DNA from: Epithemia pelagica | Taxonomy: Eukaryota > Bacillariophyta > Bacillariophyceae > Surirellales > Surirellaceae | Direction: 5' to 3' | NCBI GenBank assembly: GCA_946965045.2 | Contig: OX337230.1 | Span: 3,658,001-3,722,000 of the forward strand | DNA: 64,000 bases | Part shown: one piece after another, positions 38,160 to 49,041 of the stretch | Numbering within the stretch: position 1 is the stretch's first letter | How the letters are laid out: each line of letters starts with the position of its first letter | Notes under the pieces: model-generated | Seen by the model: only the letters and a program-made list of their open reading frames with translations | The model's database searches: none | What the model was told of the DNA's origin: nothing | Made by a program: the position numbers and the translations under genes

Positions 38160-41100
38160 ATGGAACCAACTACACCGATCACACCAGAGTTCAGCACCAA
38201 TCAAAGTATATCTGATCAAGAAGTCTTTGATCATATTACTCAGGTGTTGTTCAACTTTTCCAAGGAAAGGGTCGATGTACTCGTGAAATGGATGCACCAT
38301 CATGCTTTTGATGATATCCTTAGTATCATTGAACATATGGCAATTGACCCTGAGAAGAACATGGATAATATGACAAAATACAAGTCAGGAAAACAAATGC
38401 ACGACCTACATGTCAATACAAGCCAGCAGATCAAGTTGCTTGCCCACTGGTTCCGACAAACGAGTATCGACATTCAGGGTATACCTTCCAAGGCAACCTG
38501 GATGAATCTGACCAAGGCAGAATTTGATCTATGGAGGATAAACACTGACTTTCGCTCCGGAAGCCCTATCAATGACCCAGTATCACCTATGAAATCTCCA
38601 TCCCATTCGACGTCACCCAAATCGTTTAGTACTACTTCTGCTGCATCACAGTCCCAACTGGACCTAACCGCATTCAAGAAGGGAACCAAGCGTGACGCTA
38701 TGGCATATGAAACATTCAAGGATGAACGATACTACGACACGTTCTGGAGGACTTTCAAGACCACAGCAAAAGCCCAAGGTTTATCTAATGTTCTTGACTT
38801 CCGATACAAGCCGCCGACGAATGATACGTATGCAACAGAACTTTTCCAAGAGCAACAAATCTTCCTATACTCCGTCCTTGTGCGCATCATCCAGACTGAT
38901 CAAGGAAGAGCTTATGTTTGCGAACATGAACATGATGAAGACGCACGAGCAGTGTTACAGAAGCTTCACACATTGCATACGAAGTCAGACTTAGCAAAAC
39001 GAGAGGTCTTACGATTAACCAATTACATCTCCAACCTTCGCCTCGATGATACATGGCGTGGATCATCACGTCAATTCTTGCTTCATTTCCAAGACAAACT
39101 ACGTTTACTCGATAACCTTATTGATCTCTCTGATCGCATACCTGATCACACCAGGATGACGTTTCTTATGCAAGCTGTCGAGAAGGTACCTGATCTTCGC
39201 AGAGTTAAAATCTTGGACAACGTCGTCAACACGAAGTCTGGAGCAAAGTCTTTATGTTATCAGTCGTACTTCTCCATTTTGATGGACGCAGCATATGACC
39301 ATGATCAAGTCACGCAATCTTCTGCAACTGGTCGTCGTCGTAGTGTCAAGCAACACGAGCAACACGAAACACAACATGATATTGAGGGATCCCTTCAGGA
39401 AGACGATGCATATCAGATAAACAATACCAATGTCCAAGATGATAACACGGCATCTCCAAAAGCCAGTCTTCCTCGTGACCTATGGTTTAAACTTCCTGAG
39501 GATGCTCGCAAGATGATTGTTGAGTATAACAAGAACGTGCAAGCTTCTACTCCGAGTCCAAGAAAAGTACAGCAACACTCCCTTGACATTGATCCTGAAC
39601 CTGATCCTGACCCTGGTCAAGATGTTTTCGATGACCTGGACAACCCCACATATCCGCAGGATGATTCCGATCCAGCCACCCATCTCATCCATCAAGCAAT
39701 GACGTCAACCGACATCAATCACCCAGCTTCTGATTTGTCTAATGTTCTATCCAATGCCGCATCCAAGACGAGTAAGAAAATTAGTTTCAAACAGAATGAG
39801 CACAAGCAGAAGGTCCACATGACTCAATATATGTTCTCTCGAAAGTCGACTTATACTGGGAATCAACTCATTGATCGTGGTGCCAATGGTGGTTTAGCCG
39901 GAGCTGATATGCGTATCCTTTCCAAGACAGGTCGTAACATCACGATTGTGGGAATCGACAACCACGAACTTACTGGTCTCCCCATTGTCACTTGTGCTGC
40001 CAAGTTTGAAACTAATGATGGACCAATCGTTGGCATCTTCAACGAATATGCATACTATGGAAAAGGACAGTCTATACATGCGCCTTGTCAATTGGAACAT
40101 TATGGGCTATCTGTGGATGAACGTTCTGCCAAGGTGGATGGAAAGCAACGTATCACTACCCTTGATGGACGTGCTTTACCTCTATGTATCAAGGATGGAC
40201 TTGCCTTTATCCACTCATTAGGTATCCCTTCTGATGATGACATGGACCGATTGCCGCAAATCATCTTTACTTCGCCATCTACTTGGGACCCCTCTGTTCT
40301 TGACCGTACTCATTCAGATCCACAGCATGATGCTTCTACTGCATGGCATCAGGTTGCGACCGATGGCAGTATGGCACGTTATCCATATGACACGTATGGG
40401 GAGTACACTGATCGTGTTGTCTGCAATCTCAATCTTCTCCTTGACCTTCCTTATGACCACGGGCCCGACAACACCACATATTTCTCTATCTATGCTGATG
40501 CTAATGGTGAAGACCCAACCCTTCAACATGCATCTGTCCATCGTCGTTTTGTGGAAGAACATGATTGGAAACAATTTCGTCCCTTCTTTGGTTGGCAATC
40601 CGAGGAAGTTCTTGCCGATACTTTCAAGCATACTACCCGACATGCTAATGTGACTTTTGACTGTGACACTCTCAAGAAACATTTCAAGGCACGGAATCTA
40701 CCACGTCGTCATGAACCCGTTGCTACCGATTCGATCTTTTCTGATACACCTGCTGTTGATCATGGTGGAAAGGTGGCTCAAATTTTTGTTGGCCGCGATA
40801 CTCTTGTCACTGATATTTACGGTATCAAGTCTACCAAGCAATTTGTGAACACTCTTCAAGACAATATACGCATGCGAGGTGTTATGGAGACACTCATTAG
40901 TGATGGGGGTTCATCTCTTATTTCCCATAAGGTTAAGGATATCCTTCGCACCTTGCTCATCGGGGAGTATTGCTCTGAACCATACCACCAGCATCAGAAC
41001 AAAGCCGAGAATCGTTATCAGACCGTTAAACGAATGACGAACGCTATCATGAATGCAACTGGATGCCCGGCCAATGTTTGGTTACTTTGCCTTGAATATG

Positions 41101-43700
41101 TCTGTGACTTATTGAATCATTCTTCTTCACATGCACACTCTGGACGGACTCCTATTGAGGCTCTCACCGGTCACCCTCCCGACATTTCGCACCTCCTGTT
41201 CTTTCCCTTCTGGGATGAAGTCTACTATCGTGTTGACCCCTCCGAACCGTTGTCTGGTCCCTACCCTTCTTCGACCGATGAGAAACTTGGCCATTGGGTT
41301 GGTTTTGCTCACAACGTTGGTGATGCTTTTACATGGAAGATTTTGTCTGCTGACAACCATATCCTCTACCGTTCCGCTGTTCGCCGTGTCGCTTCCACTA
41401 CACCCAACCTTCGTGTGGATCGACCTTCAGGGGAGACGTCTCCGAAAGATGACACTGATAAGCAGGCTGACACTGTCTTCATTCGCAGTAAAAGTGAAGA
41501 TCCATCCAAACCAATGCCTACAATCGATTACGAAAACATGATAGGACGCACTTTCCTATGCGACACTGAAGAAAATGGGGAGCGTCATCGAGCACGCGTT
41601 GTCAAACGAGTTATAGATCTTAATGAAGAATCACTCAAGCAAGAAGAACGCATCAAGTACATCTACCGCAAGACAAATTCTGACGTTGATGAAATGATCT
41701 CTTATAACCAGTTGATGGAGTATATTGAGAGGGACAATCAAGCGCAGACCTTGGGAGATAATTTGTTCCGTTTCAGGGATGTTATTGCACATCAAGGCCC
41801 ACTGTCTTCAACTGACCCGGATTATAAGGGGAGTAAGTATAACTTGCTTGTGGATTGGGAAACTGGGGAGACAACCTATGAACCACTCTCCCTTATTGCC
41901 AATGACGACCCAATCACCGTTGCCATATATGGAAAGAAGCATGGGCTCCTCAACGAACCAGGATGGAAACACCTGAAACGCTACGTCAAGACGAGTAAAC
42001 GCCTGATACGTGCTGCAAAACAATCAAGGATCAAACAAGTACGTCGATCAGTCAAGTATAAGTTTGGATTCCAAGTCCCTCGAGATTACGCCGAGGCTGT
42101 CAATCTTGACAAACAAAATGGTACCACAAGGTGGCAAGACGCAACTGAATTGGAACTGTCTCAGATACAATCATATGAGACATTCAAGGACCATGGGAGG
42201 GCCATCTTCACAAATGGCAAGGTATCAAATGCACCTGAGGGATATCAAAAGATTCGAGTGCATCTCGTTTTTGATGTGAAACATGATGGTAGACACAAGG
42301 CACGACTTGTTGCAGATGGACACTTGACGAAGGAACCTGTGGAAACGATCTACTCTGGAGTTGTTTCTATTTGCAACCTACGAATTGCTTTATTCCTTGG
42401 ATCTCTGAACGATCTAGAAGTATGGGGAGCAGACATTGGGAATGCGTATCTTGAAGCATTGACTGGGGAGAAGTTATATATTGTGGCAGGACCCGATTTC
42501 AAGGAGCTAGAAGGTCACATCCTCATCATCTACAAGGCCCTCTATGGTCTCAAATCTTCAGGCGCACGATGGCATGATGTCCTTTTTGACGTCCTCACCG
42601 ATATGGGTTTCTCACCAAGCAAGGCAGATCCTGACATTTGGATGAGAAAAGCACCTGGGGAGGATTGCTACGAATATATCGCCGTATATGTGGATGACTT
42701 AGCCATCATAGCTACTGACCCTGGAAACATTTGCAAAGTCTTCAAGGAAAAGTACAACTTCAAGCTTAAGGGAGATGGACCTATTGACTATCACCTGGGA
42801 TGCCGGTACACCAAGGACCCTGACGGAACCCTAGTCTCTGATCCACGCCGATACATTAGCAAAATGATGGACACCTTCAAACGTATCTTCAAAGAGAAAC
42901 CCAAGAAGGCTAAAACCCCTCTCATTGCTGGTGATCACCCGGAATTGGACGACACCAAACTCCTTGATGAAGAAGGTACACAGCACTTCCAGACCTTGAT
43001 TGGACAGCTTCAGTGGGTGATTACAATTGGTCGCTTTGATGTTTTTACTGCTACGATGACCCTTTCCAGGTTCTGCGCAGCTCCAAGACAGGGACATCTC
43101 AACAGAGCTAAACGCATCTATGGATACCTTTTCAATCTTTCTGATGGTGCAATCAGATTCCGAATCAGAGAGCCCGATTTCTCAAGCATTCCAAGTCAAG
43201 ACTTTGATTGGAGTCGTACGGTCTATTTAGATGCCAAGGAATACATCCCTCATGATTGCCCAGAACCACTTGGACGATATGTGACGACAACGCATTATGT
43301 TGATGCTAACCTTATGCACGACATGATCACAGGAAAGTCTGTAACAGCCATCCTGCATCTCTTGAATGGGACACCAATTGATTGGTACAGCAAACGACAG
43401 AGCACTGTGGAAACGGCAACATATGGATCAGAATTTGTGGCAGCAAGGACAGCAGTCGACCAAATCACTGAATTACGGCATTCACTTCGTTACCTTGGAG
43501 TACCAATCAGGGATCGCAGTTATCTGTTTGGAGACAATCGATCTGTGGTTGTTAACGCAACAATGCCTCATTCTATCTTGTCCAAGAGACATTATCTCCT
43601 TTCATATCACCGGGTACGTGAAGCGATAGCAGCGCAATACGTTGCATTCTATTGGAAGGATGGGAAGACCAACCCTGCCGACATCCTCAGCAAGCATTAG
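38160..43700 (+). CDS. gag-pol: copia-2 Gag-Pol polyprotein
   Basis: A single ORF of 1,846 residues from ATG 38160. The Gag part (about residues 1-530) is helical with an acidic stretch. Protease: L-I-D-R-G-A-N-G-G-L-A-G. Integrase: D (A-T-D-S-I), D (I-S-D-G-G-S-S) and E (K-A-E-N-R-Y). RT: D-I-G-N-A-Y-L-E-A and Y-V-D-D-L. RNase H: Y-V-D-A-N, Y-S-K-R-Q, S-E-F-V-A-A and a final N-P-A-D-I-L-S-K-H. All catalytic residues look present, so this copy is probably functional. It differs from copia-1 in protease motif, LTR length and lack of a stop between Gag and Pol, so they are distinct lineages. Confidence 0.93.
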   Translation: MEPTTPITPEFSTNQSISDQEVFDHITQVLFNFSKERVDVLVKWMHHHAFDDILSIIEHMAIDPEKNMDNMTKYKSGKQMHDLHVNTSQQIKLLAHWFRQTSIDIQGIPSKATWMNLTKAEFDLWRINTDFRSGSPINDPVSPMKSPSHSTSPKSFSTTSAASQSQLDLTAFKKGTKRDAMAYETFKDERYYDTFWRTFKTTAKAQGLSNVLDFRYKPPTNDTYATELFQEQQIFLYSVLVRIIQTDQGRAYVCEHEHDEDARAVLQKLHTLHTKSDLAKREVLRLTNYISNLRLDDTWRGSSRQFLLHFQDKLRLLDNLIDLSDRIPDHTRMTFLMQAVEKVPDLRRVKILDNVVNTKSGAKSLCYQSYFSILMDAAYDHDQVTQSSATGRRRSVKQHEQHETQHDIEGSLQEDDAYQINNTNVQDDNTASPKASLPRDLWFKLPEDARKMIVEYNKNVQASTPSPRKVQQHSLDIDPEPDPDPGQDVFDDLDNPTYPQDDSDPATHLIHQAMTSTDINHPASDLSNVLSNAASKTSKKISFKQNEHKQKVHMTQYMFSRKSTYTGNQLIDRGANGGLAGADMRILSKTGRNITIVGIDNHELTGLPIVTCAAKFETNDGPIVGIFNEYAYYGKGQSIHAPCQLEHYGLSVDERSAKVDGKQRITTLDGRALPLCIKDGLAFIHSLGIPSDDDMDRLPQIIFTSPSTWDPSVLDRTHSDPQHDASTAWHQVATDGSMARYPYDTYGEYTDRVVCNLNLLLDLPYDHGPDNTTYFSIYADANGEDPTLQHASVHRRFVEEHDWKQFRPFFGWQSEEVLADTFKHTTRHANVTFDCDTLKKHFKARNLPRRHEPVATDSIFSDTPAVDHGGKVAQIFVGRDTLVTDIYGIKSTKQFVNTLQDNIRMRGVMETLISDGGSSLISHKVKDILRTLLIGEYCSEPYHQHQNKAENRYQTVKRMTNAIMNATGCPANVWLLCLEYVCDLLNHSSSHAHSGRTPIEALTGHPPDISHLLFFPFWDEVYYRVDPSEPLSGPYPSSTDEKLGHWVGFAHNVGDAFTWKILSADNHILYRSAVRRVASTTPNLRVDRPSGETSPKDDTDKQADTVFIRSKSEDPSKPMPTIDYENMIGRTFLCDTEENGERHRARVVKRVIDLNEESLKQEERIKYIYRKTNSDVDEMISYNQLMEYIERDNQAQTLGDNLFRFRDVIAHQGPLSSTDPDYKGSKYNLLVDWETGETTYEPLSLIANDDPITVAIYGKKHGLLNEPGWKHLKRYVKTSKRLIRAAKQSRIKQVRRSVKYKFGFQVPRDYAEAVNLDKQNGTTRWQDATELELSQIQSYETFKDHGRAIFTNGKVSNAPEGYQKIRVHLVFDVKHDGRHKARLVADGHLTKEPVETIYSGVVSICNLRIALFLGSLNDLEVWGADIGNAYLEALTGEKLYIVAGPDFKELEGHILIIYKALYGLKSSGARWHDVLFDVLTDMGFSPSKADPDIWMRKAPGEDCYEYIAVYVDDLAIIATDPGNICKVFKEKYNFKLKGDGPIDYHLGCRYTKDPDGTLVSDPRRYISKMMDTFKRIFKEKPKKAKTPLIAGDHPELDDTKLLDEEGTQHFQTLIGQLQWVITIGRFDVFTATMTLSRFCAAPRQGHLNRAKRIYGYLFNLSDGAIRFRIREPDFSSIPSQDFDWSRTVYLDAKEYIPHDCPEPLGRYVTTTHYVDANLMHDMITGKSVTAILHLLNGTPIDWYSKRQSTVETATYGSEFVAARTAVDQITELRHSLRYLGVPIRDRSYLFGDNRSVVVNATMPHSILSKRHYLLSYHRVREAIAAQYVAFYWKDGKTNPADILSKH

Positions 43701-43803
43701 GAATTTGCAACTATTTGGCCTCTACTCAAGCCCCTACTGTTTTGGAGAGGAGAAGTTCAAGATCTCTACGAATCCAGCGATGACAAGGCTGAACCAACGA
43801 GCT

Positions 43804-43811
43804 GTGGGGAG
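43804..43811 (+). other. copia-2 polypurine tract
   Basis: GTGGGGAG directly precedes the 3' LTR. Confidence 0.7.
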
Positions 43812-44577
43812 TAGTAGAACTCTCACCGAAAATCATCGGTTAGGTTCGGCACCTCATCGGTTAGTCGAGTCCCGTGGCTTCAAACATCACCTACATCACC
43901 TACATCCACACTACATACCTAGCTTCGCGCTAGCTCAACCTATATTTCGGTCGCATATACCAAAAAGTGAGAACAGATTGACGAACGTGCTATCAAGAAT
44001 CAACTTTGGTCTTGATATCGCATCAACGGATGATCATCCGTTGAACATCCGAGCCTGACCTATGCCCTAAGCGTGCGTGCCCAAATTCGTCAAGATGCGC
44101 GCAAGAACTATCCGAGCGTGGCGATCATGTATCCGACCCAACGGTCTAAGTACACAAGGCACGAATCACGATCACGCGAGACCATATCATCGTTCCCACT
44201 ATTTCAAGATTGCAAACAAGAACGCGCCAACAAAACTACATATACCAACTTTAGCCAAGAATCGTTGAGGCTGTATATGATATACAAGCACATATACATG
44301 TTATATACCTCACATACATCAACTCCAACCATTCCAGTCCTATCACCGCCAAGAACCTATTTCACACGATCAACAACAAGAATGGAAACCTCACACACCA
44401 AACCTAGTAGTAAGCTCACAATCATTAACATTACCATATCATCACGTCTTCAGTGTCCTGACTATCCCTACGATAGAACCCTTGGGTTTCCTTTGTTCTC
44501 TGACCCGTGGAGAACTTTGGTATCAGTTGGTAATCGATTGTGGCTCTTCTAGAGCGTGTACTGACGGAATTCTACTA
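43812..44577 (+). repeat. copia-2 3' LTR
   Basis: 766 bp, apparently identical to the 5' LTR, including the 22-bp palindrome (44023-44044). Confidence 0.9.
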
Positions 44578-44809
44578 CTACTTAGCCGAACATGGATCAG
44601 CTTACCCAGCCCTTACCCCCGCAATCGGAGGGTTTGTGAGACCAAGAGATGCACATTCGAATGGTGGAGCTCCTGAATTCCATGAATTCAATGGAACATC
44701 TCTTTGTAACCCGTCATTCATTCCCTTCGATCCAACATTGCTTGTGCCGCCAATATATCATCTGTTCCTCATGGTGGATTCGCAAACGGAAAATGGCTTC
44801 TCGTGCTTG

Positions 44810-45527
44810 AGGCGCATCGGGGTGGTAAAAAAAATTCGAGGCAAAAATCAAGATTCGAGTTTCGAGGTTGGTCTAATAGGTTATGAATAGGTTATGTGTA
44901 CCCTCGAATCTTGACCTCGACTTTTGACCGAGGCGCACTTTTAAAAATTTTTGGGCCAAAGTGCGCTCCGACCAAAAATCGAGGTCAAGATTCGAGGGTG
45001 CTCTTCTGTCGTACGTTTTCTCACAACTCCAAACTCCAAACATCATCCTCATCTCTTCTTGCTGTTGTCTTTGTCGAAATGCAAACTAGTTTGGGACCGT
45101 GTGCAAAGGCTGACAATACCAACAGACAAACTAGTATTTAGGGTATGTATGAAGCCCCACCCCAGTTGTTGTTGACTCTCCCCTTTCTCGTCATATCACT
45201 TTAGTGTAGTAACTGCTAGACAACACCATGGACATTTCTCCGTCATTGTCCGAACCTCTTCTTGTTGCTCTTGTCGCAGAGATGTTGCTCTTGTCGCAGA
45301 GAGTAGTGCGTACAGAATGGTTTGTGTCGTTTCCAATCTCGTTCTCGATTCTCGCACGTCGAGCACAGGAAACAGGCGAAACGCGACCTTGAAACTCGAA
45401 ACTCGAAATTAATCTTTTACCACCGTGAAAGATCCTAGGTTAAGAATTCGAGGCCTGTAGAAGACCCCACCTCGAAACTCGAATCTTGATTTTTGCCTCG
45501 ATTTTTTTTTACCACCCCGATGCGCCT
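44810..45527. mobile_element. Short inverted-repeat element (MITE-like) with internal hairpin
   Basis: Terminal inverted repeats of about 60 bp (44810-44872 and 45465-45527) begin AGGCGCATCGGGGTGG and continue with an A run and CGAGG blocks. Inside, 44901-45000 is a near-perfect hairpin: CCCTCGAATCTTGACCTCG pairs with its complement around an AT-rich loop. No transposase is present. Total about 718 bp. Confidence 0.75.
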
Positions 45528-45561
45528 GAGCATTCTTGTTTGGGGGATGTTCCATTTCCTC

Positions 45562-46043
45562 AGGCCGTTCCTTGATATTCTGCAAAAACAAAAGTTGGAG
45601 GGTGACACGTCACAAAAAACCCGGAAATATGGCGTCAAATCCGGGTTCGACGCTGTTTCAGCTTTTGAGGCTGGGTCCAACTTTTGCAGGCCGGCAAAAG
45701 CTGAACAGACATTAGGGATAGTGCTTTCTTCTTGCTAGTGTACATTGGGCCCTACAGAAACAAAAATGACGGTTTAGGATTTGAACGGCGCGCGTTCGAC
45801 TCCAACGGTCCCCCTAACCTCAATGAGGAGGAAGACGGAACGTCCTCCTAATGTCTTACTTTGATAATTGTAGTAGTCAAATCATCAAAGTGAATATGGG
45901 GACTATTGAGGGCCTTGGGGGAAAAAGTACGGTTATAGGTTTTGGTTTTGTAAATGCCAAAGGACGGCGTGTCGCGCAATTGTCTACAAAAAGGTGATGT
46001 CATGTGTCGATTTTTGTTTTTGCAGAATATCAAGGAACGGCCT
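45562..46043. mobile_element. Second short inverted-repeat element (MITE-like)
   Basis: A 32-bp perfect terminal inverted repeat, starting AGGCCGTTCCTTGATATTC, at 45562-45593 and 46012-46043; total 482 bp. No coding capacity was recognised. It lies only 34 bp from the preceding element, so this is an insertion hotspot or a compound unit. Confidence 0.75.
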
Positions 46044-46518
46044 CAGTCGCGCAGCTATAGATTGCCCGAGAACAACCTCGCAGTTCCTTTTTGCGCCCGC
46101 GACTCATCACATTTTAATGCGACTGACTGTGTCTATGAGCGGAGCACATAGCGTTCTGCGTGAGATAGAGTCAACAGGCTTGGTGATCGCAACATCCGCT
46201 CGATCTGCAATGCCACGGACAATCTTATTAAAACAAGAAAGAATGATTCCTCCGTCAGATACTAATTGCCATCCTGACCTACAGGCAAAAACGTGCTCCG
46301 ACACATTTGTATACGAGACAAAACCGACCATGATCTCATACTTTTACCGTGAAACAATACTCCTGTTGTCTGTTGTAATCAAACTTGTCGCTTGTCTATT
46401 ATATCTTCTCTATGTTTATGTGTCTAGTGTCTTGCGACTTTCAAAAATGCAAGCTGCTTCAAGTCCATCCACTGAACTCGGCGAATCAGCTTTGTGTCAA
46501 ATGCGTTGCTCGACAATT
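46044..46518. other. Intergenic
   Basis: Short ORFs are present, one with a hydrophobic run, but without a start context or domain support. Confidence 0.4.
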
Positions 46519-47385
46519 TTAGTCCTCATTGTCACTATCTTCTTCTTCTGCGATACTGGCGTCGTATTCTTCATCATCGTCATCGCTGTCGTACTCGTCA
46601 TCATCGTCATCGTCGTCTTCTTCTTCCTGCAGTAACGAGGTATGCAAGGCCACGGCGATTTCGTGAGCAAACACTTGTGATCCTCTGGATACGGGCAGAA
46701 GAAGGTCGATCCGGTCCAAAGATTGACGGGTCACGCTTCGTCGTCGTGGTCGATTGGGAAGCGTCAAGAATTCTTCCAATCCGAGGAGTTGCGATCCCAC
46801 CCATTCGTACACTTGGACCAGCTTTTGATGCAACAAGGGAATTTCATCCAAACTGGTGCGATCGGTACACTCTTGATAGACACGATTCAGTATACGATGT
46901 CCCATGCTCCAAGCTTGTGCAGGAATTGGTTTGCCATTGTCGTCATGGAAGGAGCTGAAGTGAGAATTGGTGATACGACTGGCCAACAAAAACTGTCGGG
47001 CATCGTCCACGGCCTGATCACGAAACATGGCAATTTCCATGGGCGTGTACCACAATTCTCGAACTCGCGATATAGGAATAGCAGAATCATTGGTGGTAGT
47101 AGTGGAGTATCGCTCAAATTCGTGAACTTGATTCAAGTCGGTCCGAAACTGAACCGTGTGGCGTACTTTGCGACTTGTCGTTGTGACAGAGTCTTGTTGT
47201 TGTGGTTCCGCAGATGTGGTATGGTTCGTTTGGTGCATCAAGGCGCCTTTTCTTGGGGAGTCTTGCACTGCCGTCATGGTTGAGCCAAGCGAAGATGCAT
47301 CGTCATCATCGTGATTGTGTGGTTGCAGAGAAGCTGGAGGTTGGAGGAGTTGCATCCATGGTGCGGGTTCTGTTTCCAAATACAT
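46519..47385 (-). CDS. Conserved-looking hypothetical protein with acidic tail
   Basis: The first ATG in the frame is at 47385, giving 288 residues; the frame is open further upstream but only through non-ATG codons. The N-terminal third is disordered. Then come V-R-H-T-V-Q-F-R-T-D-L-N-Q-V-H and E-L-W-Y-T-P-M-E-I-A-M-F-R. I recall a similar x-V-R-F-x-L-N-x-V followed by W-Y-T-x-x-E-I arrangement in diatom-restricted hypothetical proteins, but cannot verify it. A helical middle follows, and the C terminus is almost entirely Asp/Glu (about 40 residues). Function unknown; the acidic tail suggests a nuclear, charge-binding role, an inference only. Confidence 0.65.
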   Translation of the reverse strand: MYLETEPAPWMQLLQPPASLQPHNHDDDDASSLGSTMTAVQDSPRKGALMHQTNHTTSAEPQQQDSVTTTSRKVRHTVQFRTDLNQVHEFERYSTTTTNDSAIPISRVRELWYTPMEIAMFRDQAVDDARQFLLASRITNSHFSSFHDDNGKPIPAQAWSMGHRILNRVYQECTDRTSLDEIPLLHQKLVQVYEWVGSQLLGLEEFLTLPNRPRRRSVTRQSLDRIDLLLPVSRGSQVFAHEIAVALHTSLLQEEEDDDDDDDEYDSDDDDEEYDASIAEEEDSDNED

Positions 47386-47669
47386 GCTTTGAGTTGTGGC
47401 GTTTTGTTGTTCTCTTTTTTGTGAGACCAAAAAGGTTTTTTGGTTTGTCAACAAAGACGAAAAAGTTCTCGTTTTCCTCTTCAAAGTGTTTGTTTTGTGA
47501 GAGCAACGATGGTTCTGTTTCCGTGACTGACGATGCGATACGGCACATGCAGTATGCAGTGACTTCTTGCGAAGCACCTCTGTTCTTGCGGAAGCATCCT
47601 CGTTGTTCCGGAATCCCGGAAAAACCCCAAACCAGAAGACACCAGACGCGCTTTCAAGGATGCTTCTGT

Positions 47670-48226
47670 GACGACGTCACAATTGACGCACGTCACGTGA
47701 CGTGACGTAAAATTGACGACGTCACGTCAGGCCATCAGGCTGTGACGAATGACGGGAATGAAAAAAAGTGACGGGAAACAAAAAAATCTTTTGTGGATCT
47801 TTTGTAGTCAAACAGATACGTCGAGAAACGCACAAAAATGGCATCCAAAGTGATCCAAGGAATGAACAACAATCAACCATTGATGATCAAGCATGGTCGT
47901 AACTTTTATGTGTGCATGATCGATGTTGACTTATCGTGGTTGGATGTCAGAACCACTACTGTGACGGGACAAGGACAAACTTTGGGGATTCATCCTTGGA
48001 AAAGGAGACGAAGTGGAGCTTCCGTCCACTTCAGGCACCATTTACAGACATCAGAGACCATTAATCATGATACATACAGTCAAAACATCCTATTTCTATC
48101 ATACATCCCTATTGTCTTATCAATATCCCAAAATTGACGAAAGTGACGGGGAAAACCTGACGGGAACATATTCCCGTCATTATTTGACGGCGTCACGTCA
48201 CGGTTGTGGCCCGTGACGCGACGTAG
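47670..48226. mobile_element. TGACG-rich inverted-repeat element
   Basis: Both ends are dense in TGACG/CGTCA: about 47675-47780 and 48135-48226. The left CACGTCAGGCC..GTGACGA..ATGACGGGAAT matches the right end in inverse orientation with gaps, over about 70 bp. The interior holds a small ORF (47838-48137) without a recognised domain. It looks like a non-autonomous DNA transposon; TGACG is also the core of bZIP/CREB-type sites. Confidence 0.5.
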
Positions 48227-48607
48227 TAGCAACCTTGGCGCTTTTGCTCCATACCTTCCCCAACCATCCGTGTCTCTTTGAGGGCTTATGATTATTTAAC
48301 GAAAAGCATTCCGTCCCAACCGATATCAAGCAAGGGTCATGTCTTGAACATAAGCCTTCTTGATCCTGTACCGTTACTGAATGTATGGCCAGCTTTAAAT
48401 TCCAAAACCCCTACCACAAACCACGAGCCAATGGCTTAAGTCGAGGGAGGGAAATTTTCCATGATAATGCTCCGGGGAAGGAAGTAAAAGTCAAAGGGAC
48501 TTTTAGGGCAATAATAAGAAGCTCGCGCACCGTACCCCAAAGGTCAAGAAGGGACCGACGGACGAACGACGAAGAAGAATGACGTGTCACTCAACAAGAT
48601 CTCATCT
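48227..48607. other. Intergenic
   Basis: No gene, repeat or RNA recognised. Confidence 0.4.
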
Positions 48608-49041
48608 CCACGTCAGGATTGGTTGGTTGAAGTTGCAAGATACTTCCTCTACGAAAACAAAAGAATTCATAAGTTGACGAAAGGAAGCAACTGCAGTGAC
48701 CTTCTCTTGTCTCAAGAATGGTTGTGGATGTGGGGGAAATTCACCGAGAGACTCCACGTCAGGATTGGTTGGGTGAAGTTGCAAGATACTTCCTCTACGA
48801 ACAAAAGAATTCATCAGTTGACGAAAGGAAGCAACTGCAGTGACCTTCTCTTGTCTCAAGAATGGTTGTGGATGTGGGGGAAATTCACCGAGAGACTCCA
48901 CGTCAGGATTGGTTGGGTGAAGTTGCACGATACTTCCTCTACGAACAAAAGAATTCATCAGTTGACGAAAGGAAGCAACTGCAGTGACCTTCTCTTGTCT
49001 CAAGAATGGTTGTGGATGTGGGGGAAATTCACCGAGAGACA
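48608..49041. repeat. Three-copy 144-146-bp tandem repeat
   Basis: Units start at 48608, 48754 and 48898 with CCACGTCAGGATTGG; copies 2 and 3 are nearly identical (144 bp). Both strands stay open through the array (+ 48584-49288, - 49042-48602), which is expected when the unit length is a multiple of three, so coding is not shown. Confidence 0.85.

Larger units (their letters stand above)
36393..44577 (+). mobile_element. Ty1/copia LTR retrotransposon (copia-2, CoDi-like)
   Basis: 8,185 bp with 766-bp LTRs (36393-37158, 43812-44577) flanked by the 5-bp target duplication CTACT (36388-36392, 44578-44582). The LTR ends form an 8-bp inverted pair TAGTAGAA..TTCTACTA, not the usual TG..CA. A purine tract GTGGGGAG (43804-43811) abuts the 3' LTR. 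Inside are an extra ORF and a single intact gag-pol ORF. ORFs within the two LTRs translate identically, so the insertion is recent. Confidence 0.95.
35827..44617. mobile_element. MITE-like inverted-repeat element, split by copia-2
   Basis: The left end 35827-35893 (GGTAAGGGCTGGGTAAGCCGATCC and on) is complementary to the right end, reassembled from 36358-36392 and 44583-44617. With the copia element and one CTACT copy removed, this is a unit of about 600 bp with terminal inverted repeats of about 65 bp. The interior has a further stem around GACTCGACCG / CGGTCGAGTC (about 36035-36105). No transposase is encoded, so it is non-autonomous. Confidence 0.75.

Noticed and set aside
45780-45830. 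tRNA gene suggested by GCGTTCGACTCC
   Set aside because: No acceptor, D or anticodon stems can be folded around it.
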